Below are positions 17,254-24,020 of a DNA stretch of 55,174 nucleotides, one piece after another. The notes under the pieces are model-generated. The model saw only the letters and a program-made list of their open reading frames with translations, did no database searches and was not told the origin of the DNA. The translations under genes and the position numbers were made by a program. This DNA is from Thermoguttaceae bacterium (lineage in GTDB: Bacteria; Planctomycetota; Planctomycetia; Pirellulales; Thermoguttaceae): assembly GCA_017447745.1 (NCBI GenBank), contig JAFSMW010000219.1, positions 1 through 55,174 on the forward strand. The letters are read 5' to 3'. Positions within the stretch are counted from its first letter, which is position 1. Each line of letters starts with the position of its first letter.

Positions 17254-19233
17254 ATGTCCCAAATAGAAAGTTCCCTGAAAAAACTTCGCAAACGCGATGG
17301 TCGTATAGTTGATTTCGATGATTCCAGAATTATTTCCGCCGCTGATCGCGCTCTTCGCAGCGTAGGAACCGCCAACGAAAAAGTCGCCAAGCGCGTTGCC
17401 CGCGACGTTATCGAAGAACTCGTCGATAAAGGCTACGATCAACCGGATCAGATTCCGGATCAGGAACTCGTTCAGGACTTGATCGAACATTCGTTTATCA
17501 AACGCGGCATGACCGCCGCCGCCAAAGCGTTCATTCTGTATCGTGAACAACATCAGAAGATGCGCGAAGCCAAACACCTGATGATGGACGTTCAGGATTT
17601 GGTCGGCTCTTATTTGGGTCAGGACGACTGGCGCGTCAACGAGAACTCGAACGCAGGCTACTCTTACGCCAGCTTGCTCAACCACGTTTCCGGCGCCGTT
17701 ATCGCCAATTACACACTGGAAAACATCTACCCGAAAGAAATTGCAGAAGCTCATAAAAACGGCGACTTCCATCTTCACGACTTGTCCTGCGGCATCGTCG
17801 GCTACTGTGCCGGCTGGAGCTTGAGAGAGCTTCTCGAACGCGGCTTCCAGGGAAAAGGCGGACGCGCCTCCGCCGCTCCTGCCAAGCATTTTGACACCGC
17901 TTTGGGACAGGTTGTCAACTTCCTCTGCACACTCCAAACGGAATGGGCGGGCGCTCAGGCGTTCAGCTCTTTCGACACGCTTTTGGCTCCGTTTGTTCGG
18001 CACGACAATCTGAACTACAAGGAAATCAAACAGCACGTTCAGCAGTTCGTTTTCGGACTCAACATTGCCAGCCGCTGGGGTCAGACGCCGTTTACCAACC
18101 TGACCTTTGACTGGGTCGTTCCGGAAGACTTGCAGAAGCACCCAGTTATTATCGGCGGTAAGCTGTCTGATACGGAAGTTTACGGGGATTTCCTGCCGGA
18201 AATGGATCTGATCAACAAGGCGTTTTTGGAAGTCATGTCTGAAGGCGACCGCGATGGACGAATCTTTACCTTCCCGATTCCGACGTACAACATTACCAAG
18301 GACTTCAACTGGGATTCCGAAAACGCCAAACTGCTCTTCTCCGTTACGGGCAAATACGGTCTGCCGTACTTCCAGAACTTCATCAATTCCGATCTTCACC
18401 CCGGCGACGTCCGCTCAATGTGCTGCCGCTTGCAAATGGACATGCGTGAACTTCGCAACAAGACCGGCGGACTTTTCGGCGCAGGCGAACAGACCGGTTC
18501 GATTGGCGTTGTTACAATCAACATGCCGCGTCTGGGCTACCTCAGCAAAGACGAAAGCGAATTCATGGCTCGTCTGGATTACCTGATGGACTTGGCGAAG
18601 GAATCGCTGGAAATCAAGCGCAAAGTCGTCGCCAAACACCTTAAAGGCGAGCTTCTTCCGTACACTCAGGTTTATCTGCCCAGCCTTGATCATCACTTCA
18701 GCACAATCGGTCTGGTCGGCATGAACGAAGCCTGCCTCAACTTCCTCGGCTGCTCCATCTGCGACCCCGAAGGTATGGAATTCGCCCTTCGCGTTCTTCA
18801 CCACATGAAGAAAAAGATTGCCGACATGCAGGAAGAAACCGGGCACATTTACAACCTCGAAGCCACTCCGGCGGAAGGCACCTCGTTCCGTCTGGCGAAG
18901 ATCGACCGCAAAAAGTACCCGGACATCATCTGCGCCGGCGATACGAACCCGTACTACACCAACTCGACTCAGTTGCCGGTTGGCTACACTTCAGACCTGT
19001 TTGAAGCCCTTGACCTTCAAGCTCCGCTTCAGCAGGAATACACCGGCGGAACCGTGTTCCACGCCTTTATCGGCGAACGAATCGACGATCCCGATCTGGT
19101 TGCGTCTCTTGTCAAACGAATCGCAACGAATTATCACATCCCCTATTTCACTTTGACCCCCTCGTTTAGCATCTGCCCTGTCCACGGATACATTCCCGGA
19201 GAGCACAAATGCTGTCCATTGGCGAAAGATTAG
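17254..19233 (+). CDS. nrdD: Class III anaerobic ribonucleotide reductase, catalytic part lacking the glycyl-radical domain
   Basis: 659 residues. An N-terminal ATP-cone (about residues 8-100, KLRKRDGRIVDFDDSRI) for allosteric control is followed by the NrdD barrel with the double Cys SMCCRL (C390, C391), TGSIGVVTINMPRLGY and ICAGDTNPYYTNSTQLPV. The enzyme reduces ribonucleoside triphosphates anaerobically using a thiyl radical made from a glycyl radical. The protein stops after the first zinc-site half (SICPVHGYIPGEHKCCP). The usual second half with the glycyl-radical motif is missing from this frame and is encoded by the separate gene at 19399. No activase gene nrdG is adjacent. Confidence 0.93.
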   Translation: MSQIESSLKKLRKRDGRIVDFDDSRIISAADRALRSVGTANEKVAKRVARDVIEELVDKGYDQPDQIPDQELVQDLIEHSFIKRGMTAAAKAFILYREQHQKMREAKHLMMDVQDLVGSYLGQDDWRVNENSNAGYSYASLLNHVSGAVIANYTLENIYPKEIAEAHKNGDFHLHDLSCGIVGYCAGWSLRELLERGFQGKGGRASAAPAKHFDTALGQVVNFLCTLQTEWAGAQAFSSFDTLLAPFVRHDNLNYKEIKQHVQQFVFGLNIASRWGQTPFTNLTFDWVVPEDLQKHPVIIGGKLSDTEVYGDFLPEMDLINKAFLEVMSEGDRDGRIFTFPIPTYNITKDFNWDSENAKLLFSVTGKYGLPYFQNFINSDLHPGDVRSMCCRLQMDMRELRNKTGGLFGAGEQTGSIGVVTINMPRLGYLSKDESEFMARLDYLMDLAKESLEIKRKVVAKHLKGELLPYTQVYLPSLDHHFSTIGLVGMNEACLNFLGCSICDPEGMEFALRVLHHMKKKIADMQEETGHIYNLEATPAEGTSFRLAKIDRKKYPDIICAGDTNPYYTNSTQLPVGYTSDLFEALDLQAPLQQEYTGGTVFHAFIGERIDDPDLVASLVKRIATNYHIPYFTLTPSFSICPVHGYIPGEHKCCPLAKD

Positions 19234-19398
19234 TCTATTAGTTTATACATCGTTTTCAAAGCGCTCGGTTGAGCGACTAAGGCGAAATTTGCTTTATGCA
19301 AGACATGGACTGCGCTTTGAAATACGCATGTAGATTGTTGTTACTTGTTTTATAACTTGTTTTTACCTGTTTACCCTCATTTTTTTAAGGAGCGCTTA
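19234..19398 (+). other. 165-base spacer between the two nrdD parts, with a long stem
   Basis: The spacer is 55 codons long, so both parts are in the same frame, but it has three in-frame stops (TAG, TGA, TGA counting the nrdD stop) and no protein-like sequence. It contains a perfect 11-base stem TTTCAAAGCGC (19254-19264) / GCGCTTTGAAA (19312-19322) enclosing 47 bases. It ends with AAGGAG (19387-19392), six bases before the ATG of the second part. Confidence 0.7.
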
Positions 19399-19581
19399 AT
19401 GTCAGTTTGTGGAGAAAAAACGGAAGTTTATTCACGCGTTTGTGGTTATTTTCGACCGGTTTCCAATTGGAATAAAGGCAAAAAAGAAGAGTTCAAGGAT
19501 CGTAAAACGTTCCAGGTAACAAACCCGCAGACGTGCAACTGCAATTCGCAGTCCAAGGATGCAACAACTGCGACCTGCTAG
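19399..19581 (+). CDS. Stand-alone glycyl-radical domain of the class III ribonucleotide reductase
   Basis: 60 residues. It begins MSVCGEKTEVYSRVCGYFRP and continues SNWNKGKKEEFKDRKTF, which is the C-terminal end of NrdD: the RVxGY glycyl-radical site (Gly16 here) and the following loop. The leading CG would supply the last zinc ligand pair that the 659-residue protein lacks. A strong AAGGAG at ideal spacing supports independent translation. A Cys-containing tail (TCNCNSQSKDATTATC) extends past the usual end. It is followed by a terminator. It is comparable in idea to YfiD/GrcA, the spare glycyl-radical domain for pyruvate formate-lyase, but here it seems to be the only copy. Confidence 0.85.
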   Translation: MSVCGEKTEVYSRVCGYFRPVSNWNKGKKEEFKDRKTFQVTNPQTCNCNSQSKDATTATC

Positions 19582-19643
19582 TTGTCCGTTTTTCCCTTTG
19601 ATCGGTTTTCCCCGTCAATAGCCGATCCGATAAAACATAGAAT

Positions 19644-19675
19644 AGAGCCGATAGCAATATCGGCTCTTATTTTTT
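19644..19675 (+). terminator. Rho-independent terminator of the split nrdD operon
   Basis: Perfect 10-base stem AGAGCCGATA-GCAA-TATCGGCTCT followed by TATTTTTT. It lies 62 bases after the stop of the glycyl-radical gene. Confidence 0.9.
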
Positions 19676-19715
19676 AGAGTAACGGCGGGGAGAACAATAA
19701 TAATTAAAATATCGT

Positions 19716-20030
19716 AGCCCACGCCTTTAGGCGTGGAGTAAGGATAACGAAGAATATATAAATAAACGCGCAAATCCCTACCCCCTCCAGCGCCCCAATA
19801 GGGGCGCTGGAGGGGGTAGGGGAGAAGCGTTTTGGAGAGTTTTTTGACTTAGTCCCCCAGATAAATCTGGGGGCTACGATTTTTGAATGGGTGAACACAA
19901 AATTTTCCTGCGCTTAGAAGATTTGTCCAAATGAGTTACGAAACGTCGCGACAGCGACCGCGGACTTTAGTCCGCTTAAGTCCCGAAGGGTCGACATCTC
20001 TATAACCGTAGGCTTTAGCCTACGGGGACG
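19716..20030. repeat. Cluster of perfect intergenic hairpins
   Basis: No gene in 19676-20286. Hairpins include CCACGCC/GGCGTGG (about 19719-19736), a perfect 21-base stem at 19776-19796/19801-19821 (loop AATA, half-site ending CCAGCGCCCC), CCCCCAGAT/ATCTGGGGG (about 19853-19872), GCGGAC/GTCCGC (about 19960-19977) and CCGTAGGC/GCCTACGG (about 20007-20025). They resemble REP-type elements. Confidence 0.75.
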
Positions 20031-20047
20031 GCAAAGCGTCACAAATC

Positions 20048-20125
20048 CCATCGACAAATACCATCGACAAATACCATCGACAAATACCATCGACAAATAC
20101 CATCGACAAATACCATCGACAAATA
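20048..20125. repeat. Six perfect copies of a 13-base tandem repeat
   Basis: Unit CCATCGACAAATA repeated six times without change (78 bases). It is directly followed by the large hairpin at 20126. Confidence 0.95.
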
Positions 20126-20172
20126 CCCTTTCACCTCGCGCCAGCGCATAGCGCTGGCGCGAGGTGAAAGGG
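20126..20172. repeat. 22-base-pair perfect hairpin with ATA loop
   Basis: Left arm 20126-20147 (starting CCCTTTCACCTCGCG), loop ATA, right arm 20151-20172, fully complementary. There is no T-run, so it is probably not a simple terminator. Confidence 0.9.
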
Positions 20173-20209
20173 GTTGACTCGATTAAAAATAGATTTTTTC
20201 CCCGAACTC

Positions 20210-20238
20210 TTGACAAACCGTTTATCGTATGTTAAAAT
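20210..20238 (+). promoter_or_regulatory. Sigma-70-type promoter of the cupin operon
   Basis: TTGACA (20210-20215), 17 bases, TAAAAT (20233-20238). The cupin start codon is 49 bases downstream. Confidence 0.7.
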
Positions 20239-20286
20239 AACGAAACAAAAGTATTTCAATAACCAGACTTCAAACTCAAATACGCT

Positions 20287-20661
20287 ATGGCATTTAAAAA
20301 GATATTCGCTCCTGTCAGGTTTCCTGACCCGACAATGGTAACGGAAGAGTTTTTTGGCAAGATCAGTTCCGGGCAATCGGATATCAGCATCGGGCATTTG
20401 CAAAGCGCCGGCGGCTGGTCGGAAGCGCCGCAAAAGCCGGAATTCGACGAATACACAGTCGTCTTGAAAGGCGCGCTGTACTTGACGGCGGAAGACGGAA
20501 CGGTTACCGTCTGTCGAGCCAACGAAGGAATCCTCGTTCCAAAAGGGACATACGTACAATATTCTTCACCGGAGCCGGACGGCGCGGAGTATATTTCCGT
20601 CTGCATTCCGGGTTTTGACATGAAATTAGCCCATCGCGAGGGCATGGAGGACGTCCAATGA
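20287..20661 (+). CDS. Single-domain cupin protein
   Basis: 124 residues. A small beta-barrel of the cupin type: the region GGWSEAPQKPEFDEYTVVLKG followed by EGILVPKGTYVQYSS fits the two cupin motifs, although the first motif keeps only part of the usual metal-binding His/Glu set (Glu in FDEY). It resembles small sugar- or ethanolamine-linked cupins with unknown ligands. Its stop overlaps the start of the next gene (ATGA), so the two are translationally coupled. Confidence 0.75.
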   Translation: MAFKKIFAPVRFPDPTMVTEEFFGKISSGQSDISIGHLQSAGGWSEAPQKPEFDEYTVVLKGALYLTAEDGTVTVCRANEGILVPKGTYVQYSSPEPDGAEYISVCIPGFDMKLAHREGMEDVQ

Positions 20662-21026
20662 AAAAAGTTTTGACTCTTGTAATTTCAATTTCAGCGGTTT
20701 TGATTTTCGCTGCTGCGTGCTGGTTCAATTCTCAGACGACTGTAGTCGCTCAAGACGAATACACAATGCATTATTCAGCGTACTTGTGCAGCAACTGTGG
20801 ATTCGGCAACCGCAAAGACAACTGCTGCAAGTGCGGCAAGTGGTGCGGTTCTACGAAAATTCCCGCCCGACTTTGCAACGACTGCGGATTCGGCAACCGT
20901 AAAGATAATTGCTGCGTCTGCGGCAAATGGTGTGGCAACACGAAAATTCCCGCTGTTCTGTGCAACGACTGCGGTTTCGGCAATAGAAAAGACAACTGCT
21001 GCAAATGCGGCAAATGGGCGCCGTGA
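20658..21026 (+). CDS. Exported protein with three tandem six-cysteine repeats
   Basis: 122 residues. An N-terminal hydrophobic segment (KVLTLVISISAVLIFAAAC) has a lipobox-like AAAC, so it may be a lipoprotein or a membrane-tethered protein. Then come three near-identical 29-residue units (the last is shortened to 22), each with the pattern C-x2-C-x8-CC-x-C-x3-C and the core CGFGNRKDNCCKCGKW. The Cys spacing suggests a metal site or a disulfide-knit module. No family recognised. Coupled to the cupin by a four-base overlap. Confidence 0.75.
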   Translation: MKKVLTLVISISAVLIFAAACWFNSQTTVVAQDEYTMHYSAYLCSNCGFGNRKDNCCKCGKWCGSTKIPARLCNDCGFGNRKDNCCVCGKWCGNTKIPAVLCNDCGFGNRKDNCCKCGKWAP

Positions 21027-21082
21027 GTTGATCTGACCTGTTAATTCATAAACAAGGTTCTTCCGGTAAGGACGCGCTGTTT

Positions 21083-22576
21083 CTACTCGGTCGGCTCGGA
21101 CTTATCTGGAGAACCTTTTTTTCTCCATGACTGGAATTGTTCTTTTGCCAGACGCCAGGCGGTGTTGAAGGCGGGCGAGTAACAGAAAACGTTGAGCAGC
21201 AGGTAAACCGCGCATCCGACAGCTAACGGAGCGAGCAAGCCGAGCCAGTGGTTTATGGACCACAGAAGCAGATAAAGTCCGTACGCTGCGCCGCTGGCTA
21301 TGAGCGAATAGATCAGGTACGGGAGCGAATCCCACAACTGCATTCTCAAGCCGTAACCGAGGACGCGTTTCGTGTATCGGGTGTTGACGTAAAGAGATAA
21401 GAGGGAAACGACAACCATGCCCCAGACCATCGCCATGACGGAAATCCAGACTGTGCATAAAATATTAATCGCAACAAACAGCTTGTTGAACGAAACTAGT
21501 CCGAGATAAACGCCTGACCGCCCCCGCGCGTTAAGAATCTGAAGATTCAGATGGTTAAGCGGGAATAGAACAAAACATAGGGTCAGCGCCTGGAAGTATG
21601 GGACTATGGGAAGCCACTTCTCGGAAAGGACGACGCTCACGAACGGAACCGCCAGCGCGGCTAGCAGCAGGGACGGAAAAATGACAATGAAGACGGACAT
21701 CTTGAGCGATTCCATCACTGCATTTCTCAGCCGTGGAACGTCTTCCTGAATCTTTGAGAAGGCGGCAAACAACACGCTGCCAATCGTTATCTGAACGCTT
21801 AACGGCCAAAGAGCCGCATACTGTCGACCGCGTTCATAATAGCCGAGCGTAGCGATGGGATATACTTTCCCGATAACGATATTATAAACATTGTTGAAAA
21901 TAGTATCAATCAGGTTTGCGAACATAATGTTCGAACCGAATCTAAACAGAGCGCCAAGGGCTTTGAAGCTGAAATTCAACCCCGGAAGCCAGTGGCAAAA
22001 ACCAAAAACTGTCATTGTAGCAACGCTCTGCACGATAACCATTTGCCACGCCAACGCCCAAACGCCGTATCCTTTCCACGCGATGTAAAGGGCAGGGGGA
22101 ACTGCGGCGACTTGTCCGATAAAACTTGCCAGGGTACTCAGATCCTGCCGCATCTTTCGCCCTAACAACGTATGCTGAACGCCGCCGAGCGCGGAAATGG
22201 GAAACGTCCACATAACAAGCCGGATTACAGGCTTCAAAATGGGCTGATGAAAAAAATCGGCAATCCATCCAGCGCTAAAAAAAAGGACAAGCGCCAGCAA
22301 GCCCGCCATGAACATATTGTACAAAAAGACGGAATCGAGGTCTTCTCTGTCAACGTCTTTTTTCTGGAGAATGGCTGCTCCGAACCCGCCCATGGTGAAT
22401 ATCAACCCGACAGCCCAGAAAACCATCAAAATGCCCCAAATGCCGTAATCCTTCGGCTCGAGAAGTCGAACCATAAGGATTCCCACAACCAAAGCAATCC
22501 CTTGAGAAAATACCTGAAGGATTAGCGATGGTCCGGCAGTTTGAAACGTTTTTTGAGCAAGTCGTTCCTGAGTCAT
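21083..22576 (-). CDS. Polysaccharide/O-antigen flippase of the Wzx/WzxC type (MOP superfamily)
   Basis: 497 residues with about 12-14 membrane helices. The opening helices (SLILQVFSQGIALVVGILM, then VRLLEPKDYGIWG) are typical of WzxC-type lipid-linked oligosaccharide flippases, which move undecaprenyl-linked glycans across the inner membrane. The C-terminal tail is short and basic. The gene stands alone here, without glycosyltransferases or a Wzy polymerase, though the epimerase remnant at 23.5 kb may mark a former sugar-nucleotide locus. Divergent from the HAD gene. Confidence 0.85.
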   Translation of the reverse strand: MTQERLAQKTFQTAGPSLILQVFSQGIALVVGILMVRLLEPKDYGIWGILMVFWAVGLIFTMGGFGAAILQKKDVDREDLDSVFLYNMFMAGLLALVLFFSAGWIADFFHQPILKPVIRLVMWTFPISALGGVQHTLLGRKMRQDLSTLASFIGQVAAVPPALYIAWKGYGVWALAWQMVIVQSVATMTVFGFCHWLPGLNFSFKALGALFRFGSNIMFANLIDTIFNNVYNIVIGKVYPIATLGYYERGRQYAALWPLSVQITIGSVLFAAFSKIQEDVPRLRNAVMESLKMSVFIVIFPSLLLAALAVPFVSVVLSEKWLPIVPYFQALTLCFVLFPLNHLNLQILNARGRSGVYLGLVSFNKLFVAINILCTVWISVMAMVWGMVVVSLLSLYVNTRYTKRVLGYGLRMQLWDSLPYLIYSLIASGAAYGLYLLLWSINHWLGLLAPLAVGCAVYLLLNVFCYSPAFNTAWRLAKEQFQSWRKKGSPDKSEPTE

Positions 22577-22638
22577 AATACATCATTATAATATATTATT
22601 AGAAAATATCGGTAATATGAGTATAAAAATCAATCCTC

Positions 22639-22660
22639 TTCAGGTGTCGGCATACCTGAA
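22639..22660. promoter_or_regulatory. Inverted repeat between divergent genes
   Basis: TTCAGGT and ACCTGAA, 7-base half-sites separated by 8 bases, lie in the gap between the flippase and HAD genes. Candidate operator or small hairpin. Confidence 0.35.
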
Positions 22661-22733
22661 TGTGTAAAAATTGATTGTAACGCTCTTCTTTTTATAGCGT
22701 TCAACTATACGTCCTATGTATGTAATATTTCTC

Positions 22734-22761
22734 TTGACGCAGTCTGGAATTTGAATATAAT
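22734..22761 (+). promoter_or_regulatory. Promoter of the HAD phosphatase gene
   Basis: TTGACG (22734-22739), 16 bases, TATAAT (22756-22761), 57 bases before the start codon. Confidence 0.75.
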
Positions 22762-22818
22762 ACTCTGAGAATTCAATAACAATGTCGATTTTTCTATTTG
22801 AAAGAATTCAAGGAGAAT

Positions 22819-23472
22819 ATGCCAAGTCAGACTGTTCAGAGTTTTACCGACTATTTTTTCGACCTCGACGGGACGACGCTCGACACGTACGGGGATTTGA
22901 GATCGTGCATGAAAGCTGCGCTGCAAAAGTATACTCAGGACGTCGACCGGTTTGAGACGGACTTCGTTATCGGTCCGCCGTTGCAGATGTCGGTGAAGAT
23001 GTTTCTTCCCGCTGCCAACGAAGCAACAATCGACAACATATGCCGCGAGTTCAAGACGCAGTACGATACGTCCGACTATCCCGAAACAAAAATGTATCCG
23101 GGAATCGAGGCTCTTATCAATCGCCTTTACAATTCAGGCAAGCGGATTCACATCGTAACCAACAAACGCCGCGTTCCGACGTTCCGTCTGCTGGACAAGT
23201 TCGGTTTGAGAGACAAAGTCGTGGAAGTTGTAACGCCCGATTCGCGTCCAGACGGATATACTAAAACGGAAATGATCCAAATGTTGCTGGAAAAGTACAG
23301 CGTCAACCCGGACACCGCGGTTATGGTCGGCGACATGACCAGCGACGTATATGCAGGCAAAAGCGCCGGCGTTCATACGATTGCTGTAACGTGGGGCTAC
23401 GGTTCAGAAGACGCCCTCAAAGAATCTCAGCCGGACAAAGTGATTTCATCCGTCGACGATTTCTGGCTCTAA
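22819..23472 (+). CDS. HAD-superfamily hydrolase, phosphoglycolate-phosphatase-like
   Basis: 217 residues. Motif I FFDLDGTTLDT (nucleophile Asp), motif II IHIVTNKRR, motif III Lys in the segment before MVGDMTSDVYAGKSAG (motif IV, acidic pair). The cap region between motifs I and II is the helical type of Gph-like phosphatases. The substrate is not predictable. The ATG at 22819 is chosen for its AAGGAG site four bases upstream (22810-22815). Confidence 0.88.
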   Translation: MPSQTVQSFTDYFFDLDGTTLDTYGDLRSCMKAALQKYTQDVDRFETDFVIGPPLQMSVKMFLPAANEATIDNICREFKTQYDTSDYPETKMYPGIEALINRLYNSGKRIHIVTNKRRVPTFRLLDKFGLRDKVVEVVTPDSRPDGYTKTEMIQMLLEKYSVNPDTAVMVGDMTSDVYAGKSAGVHTIAVTWGYGSEDALKESQPDKVISSVDDFWL

Positions 23473-23475
23473 CTT

Positions 23476-23791
23476 GCTGCCGGACGCCGATGCGCTCGTA
23501 TCTGTACGCAGCGCAACTGATAATTGGATTCTGGAGTTTCTGCTTCGTGGGGAGAATCATGGCGTTAACAACGTCGGGGCGAGTGTCGCTGTTACAATCA
23601 AAGAACAGGCTCAGCGCGTCGCCAGCCGCTTTGACGTCCCATCGGAAATCCGAACTTTGGGAACGCCAGACCCCACAAAACCCTGCGCGCAATACGTCCT
23701 GAGCGTCGATAAAATCCGAACAGAACTTGGGCTGACGCAACCCGTCAATTTAGACGCCGCCCTCGATAGAACAATCGAGTTTAATCGATAG
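23476..23791 (+). pseudogene. Remnant of an NAD-dependent sugar epimerase/dehydratase (C-terminal third, frameshifted)
   Basis: Starting right after the HAD stop codon, one frame reads TPMRSYLYAAQLI (about 23486-23526). After a shift, a second frame reads NWILEFLLRGENHGVNNVGA and ends in VLSVDKIRTELGLTQPVNLD. Together these match consecutive parts of the C-terminal third of RfbB/GalE-like epimerases (R-S-Y-x-Y-A-x-D, then Y-N-V-G, then the E-L-G-x-x-P end). The NAD-binding N-terminal domain is absent. The second frame is open for 105 codons, but lacks a normal start. Confidence 0.65.
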
Positions 23792-23918
23792 TATGAATTA
23801 CGGAGTTTCATAATTCATAAGATGAATTGCAATCAGGCTTTTCTTCTTTTTCTGTTTTTGCTATCTTCGCACGGAAATATTTGTCAGCATTAACATAAAA
23901 ATTGGTTAGAAACTCCCC

Positions 23919-23946
23919 TTGCATTTATTTCATTTTGTAATAAAAT
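23919..23946 (+). promoter_or_regulatory. Promoter of the cytochrome-like lipoprotein gene
   Basis: TTGCAT (23919-23924), 16 bases, TAAAAT (23941-23946), 74 bases before the start codon. Confidence 0.6.
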
Positions 23947-24020
23947 AACGATAAGTAAAAATGAAACGGTTGTGCGTTTCAACACTAGTTACCTGCCTTT
24001 CATTTAGGAGAATGACTCAC

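Noticed and set aside
17224-18399. 391-codon minus-strand frame opposite nrdD
   Set aside because: Antisense shadow of a conserved enzyme; no motif and no ribosome-binding site.
19345-19398. 18-codon upstream extension of the glycyl-radical gene from a TTG
   Set aside because: The ATG at 19399 has a strong AAGGAG at correct spacing, while the TTG has none.
19234-19398. Group I or group II intron, or intein, between the nrdD parts
   Set aside because: 165 bases is too short for a recognisable group I or II core, and no intein motifs are present; the second part also has its own start and ribosome-binding site.
20048-20125. CRISPR-like array at the 13-base repeats
   Set aside because: The repeats are directly adjacent without spacers and no cas gene is present.
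19914-20216. 100-codon minus-strand frame across the 13-base repeats
   Set aside because: It is a translation of tandem repeats and hairpins with no gene features.
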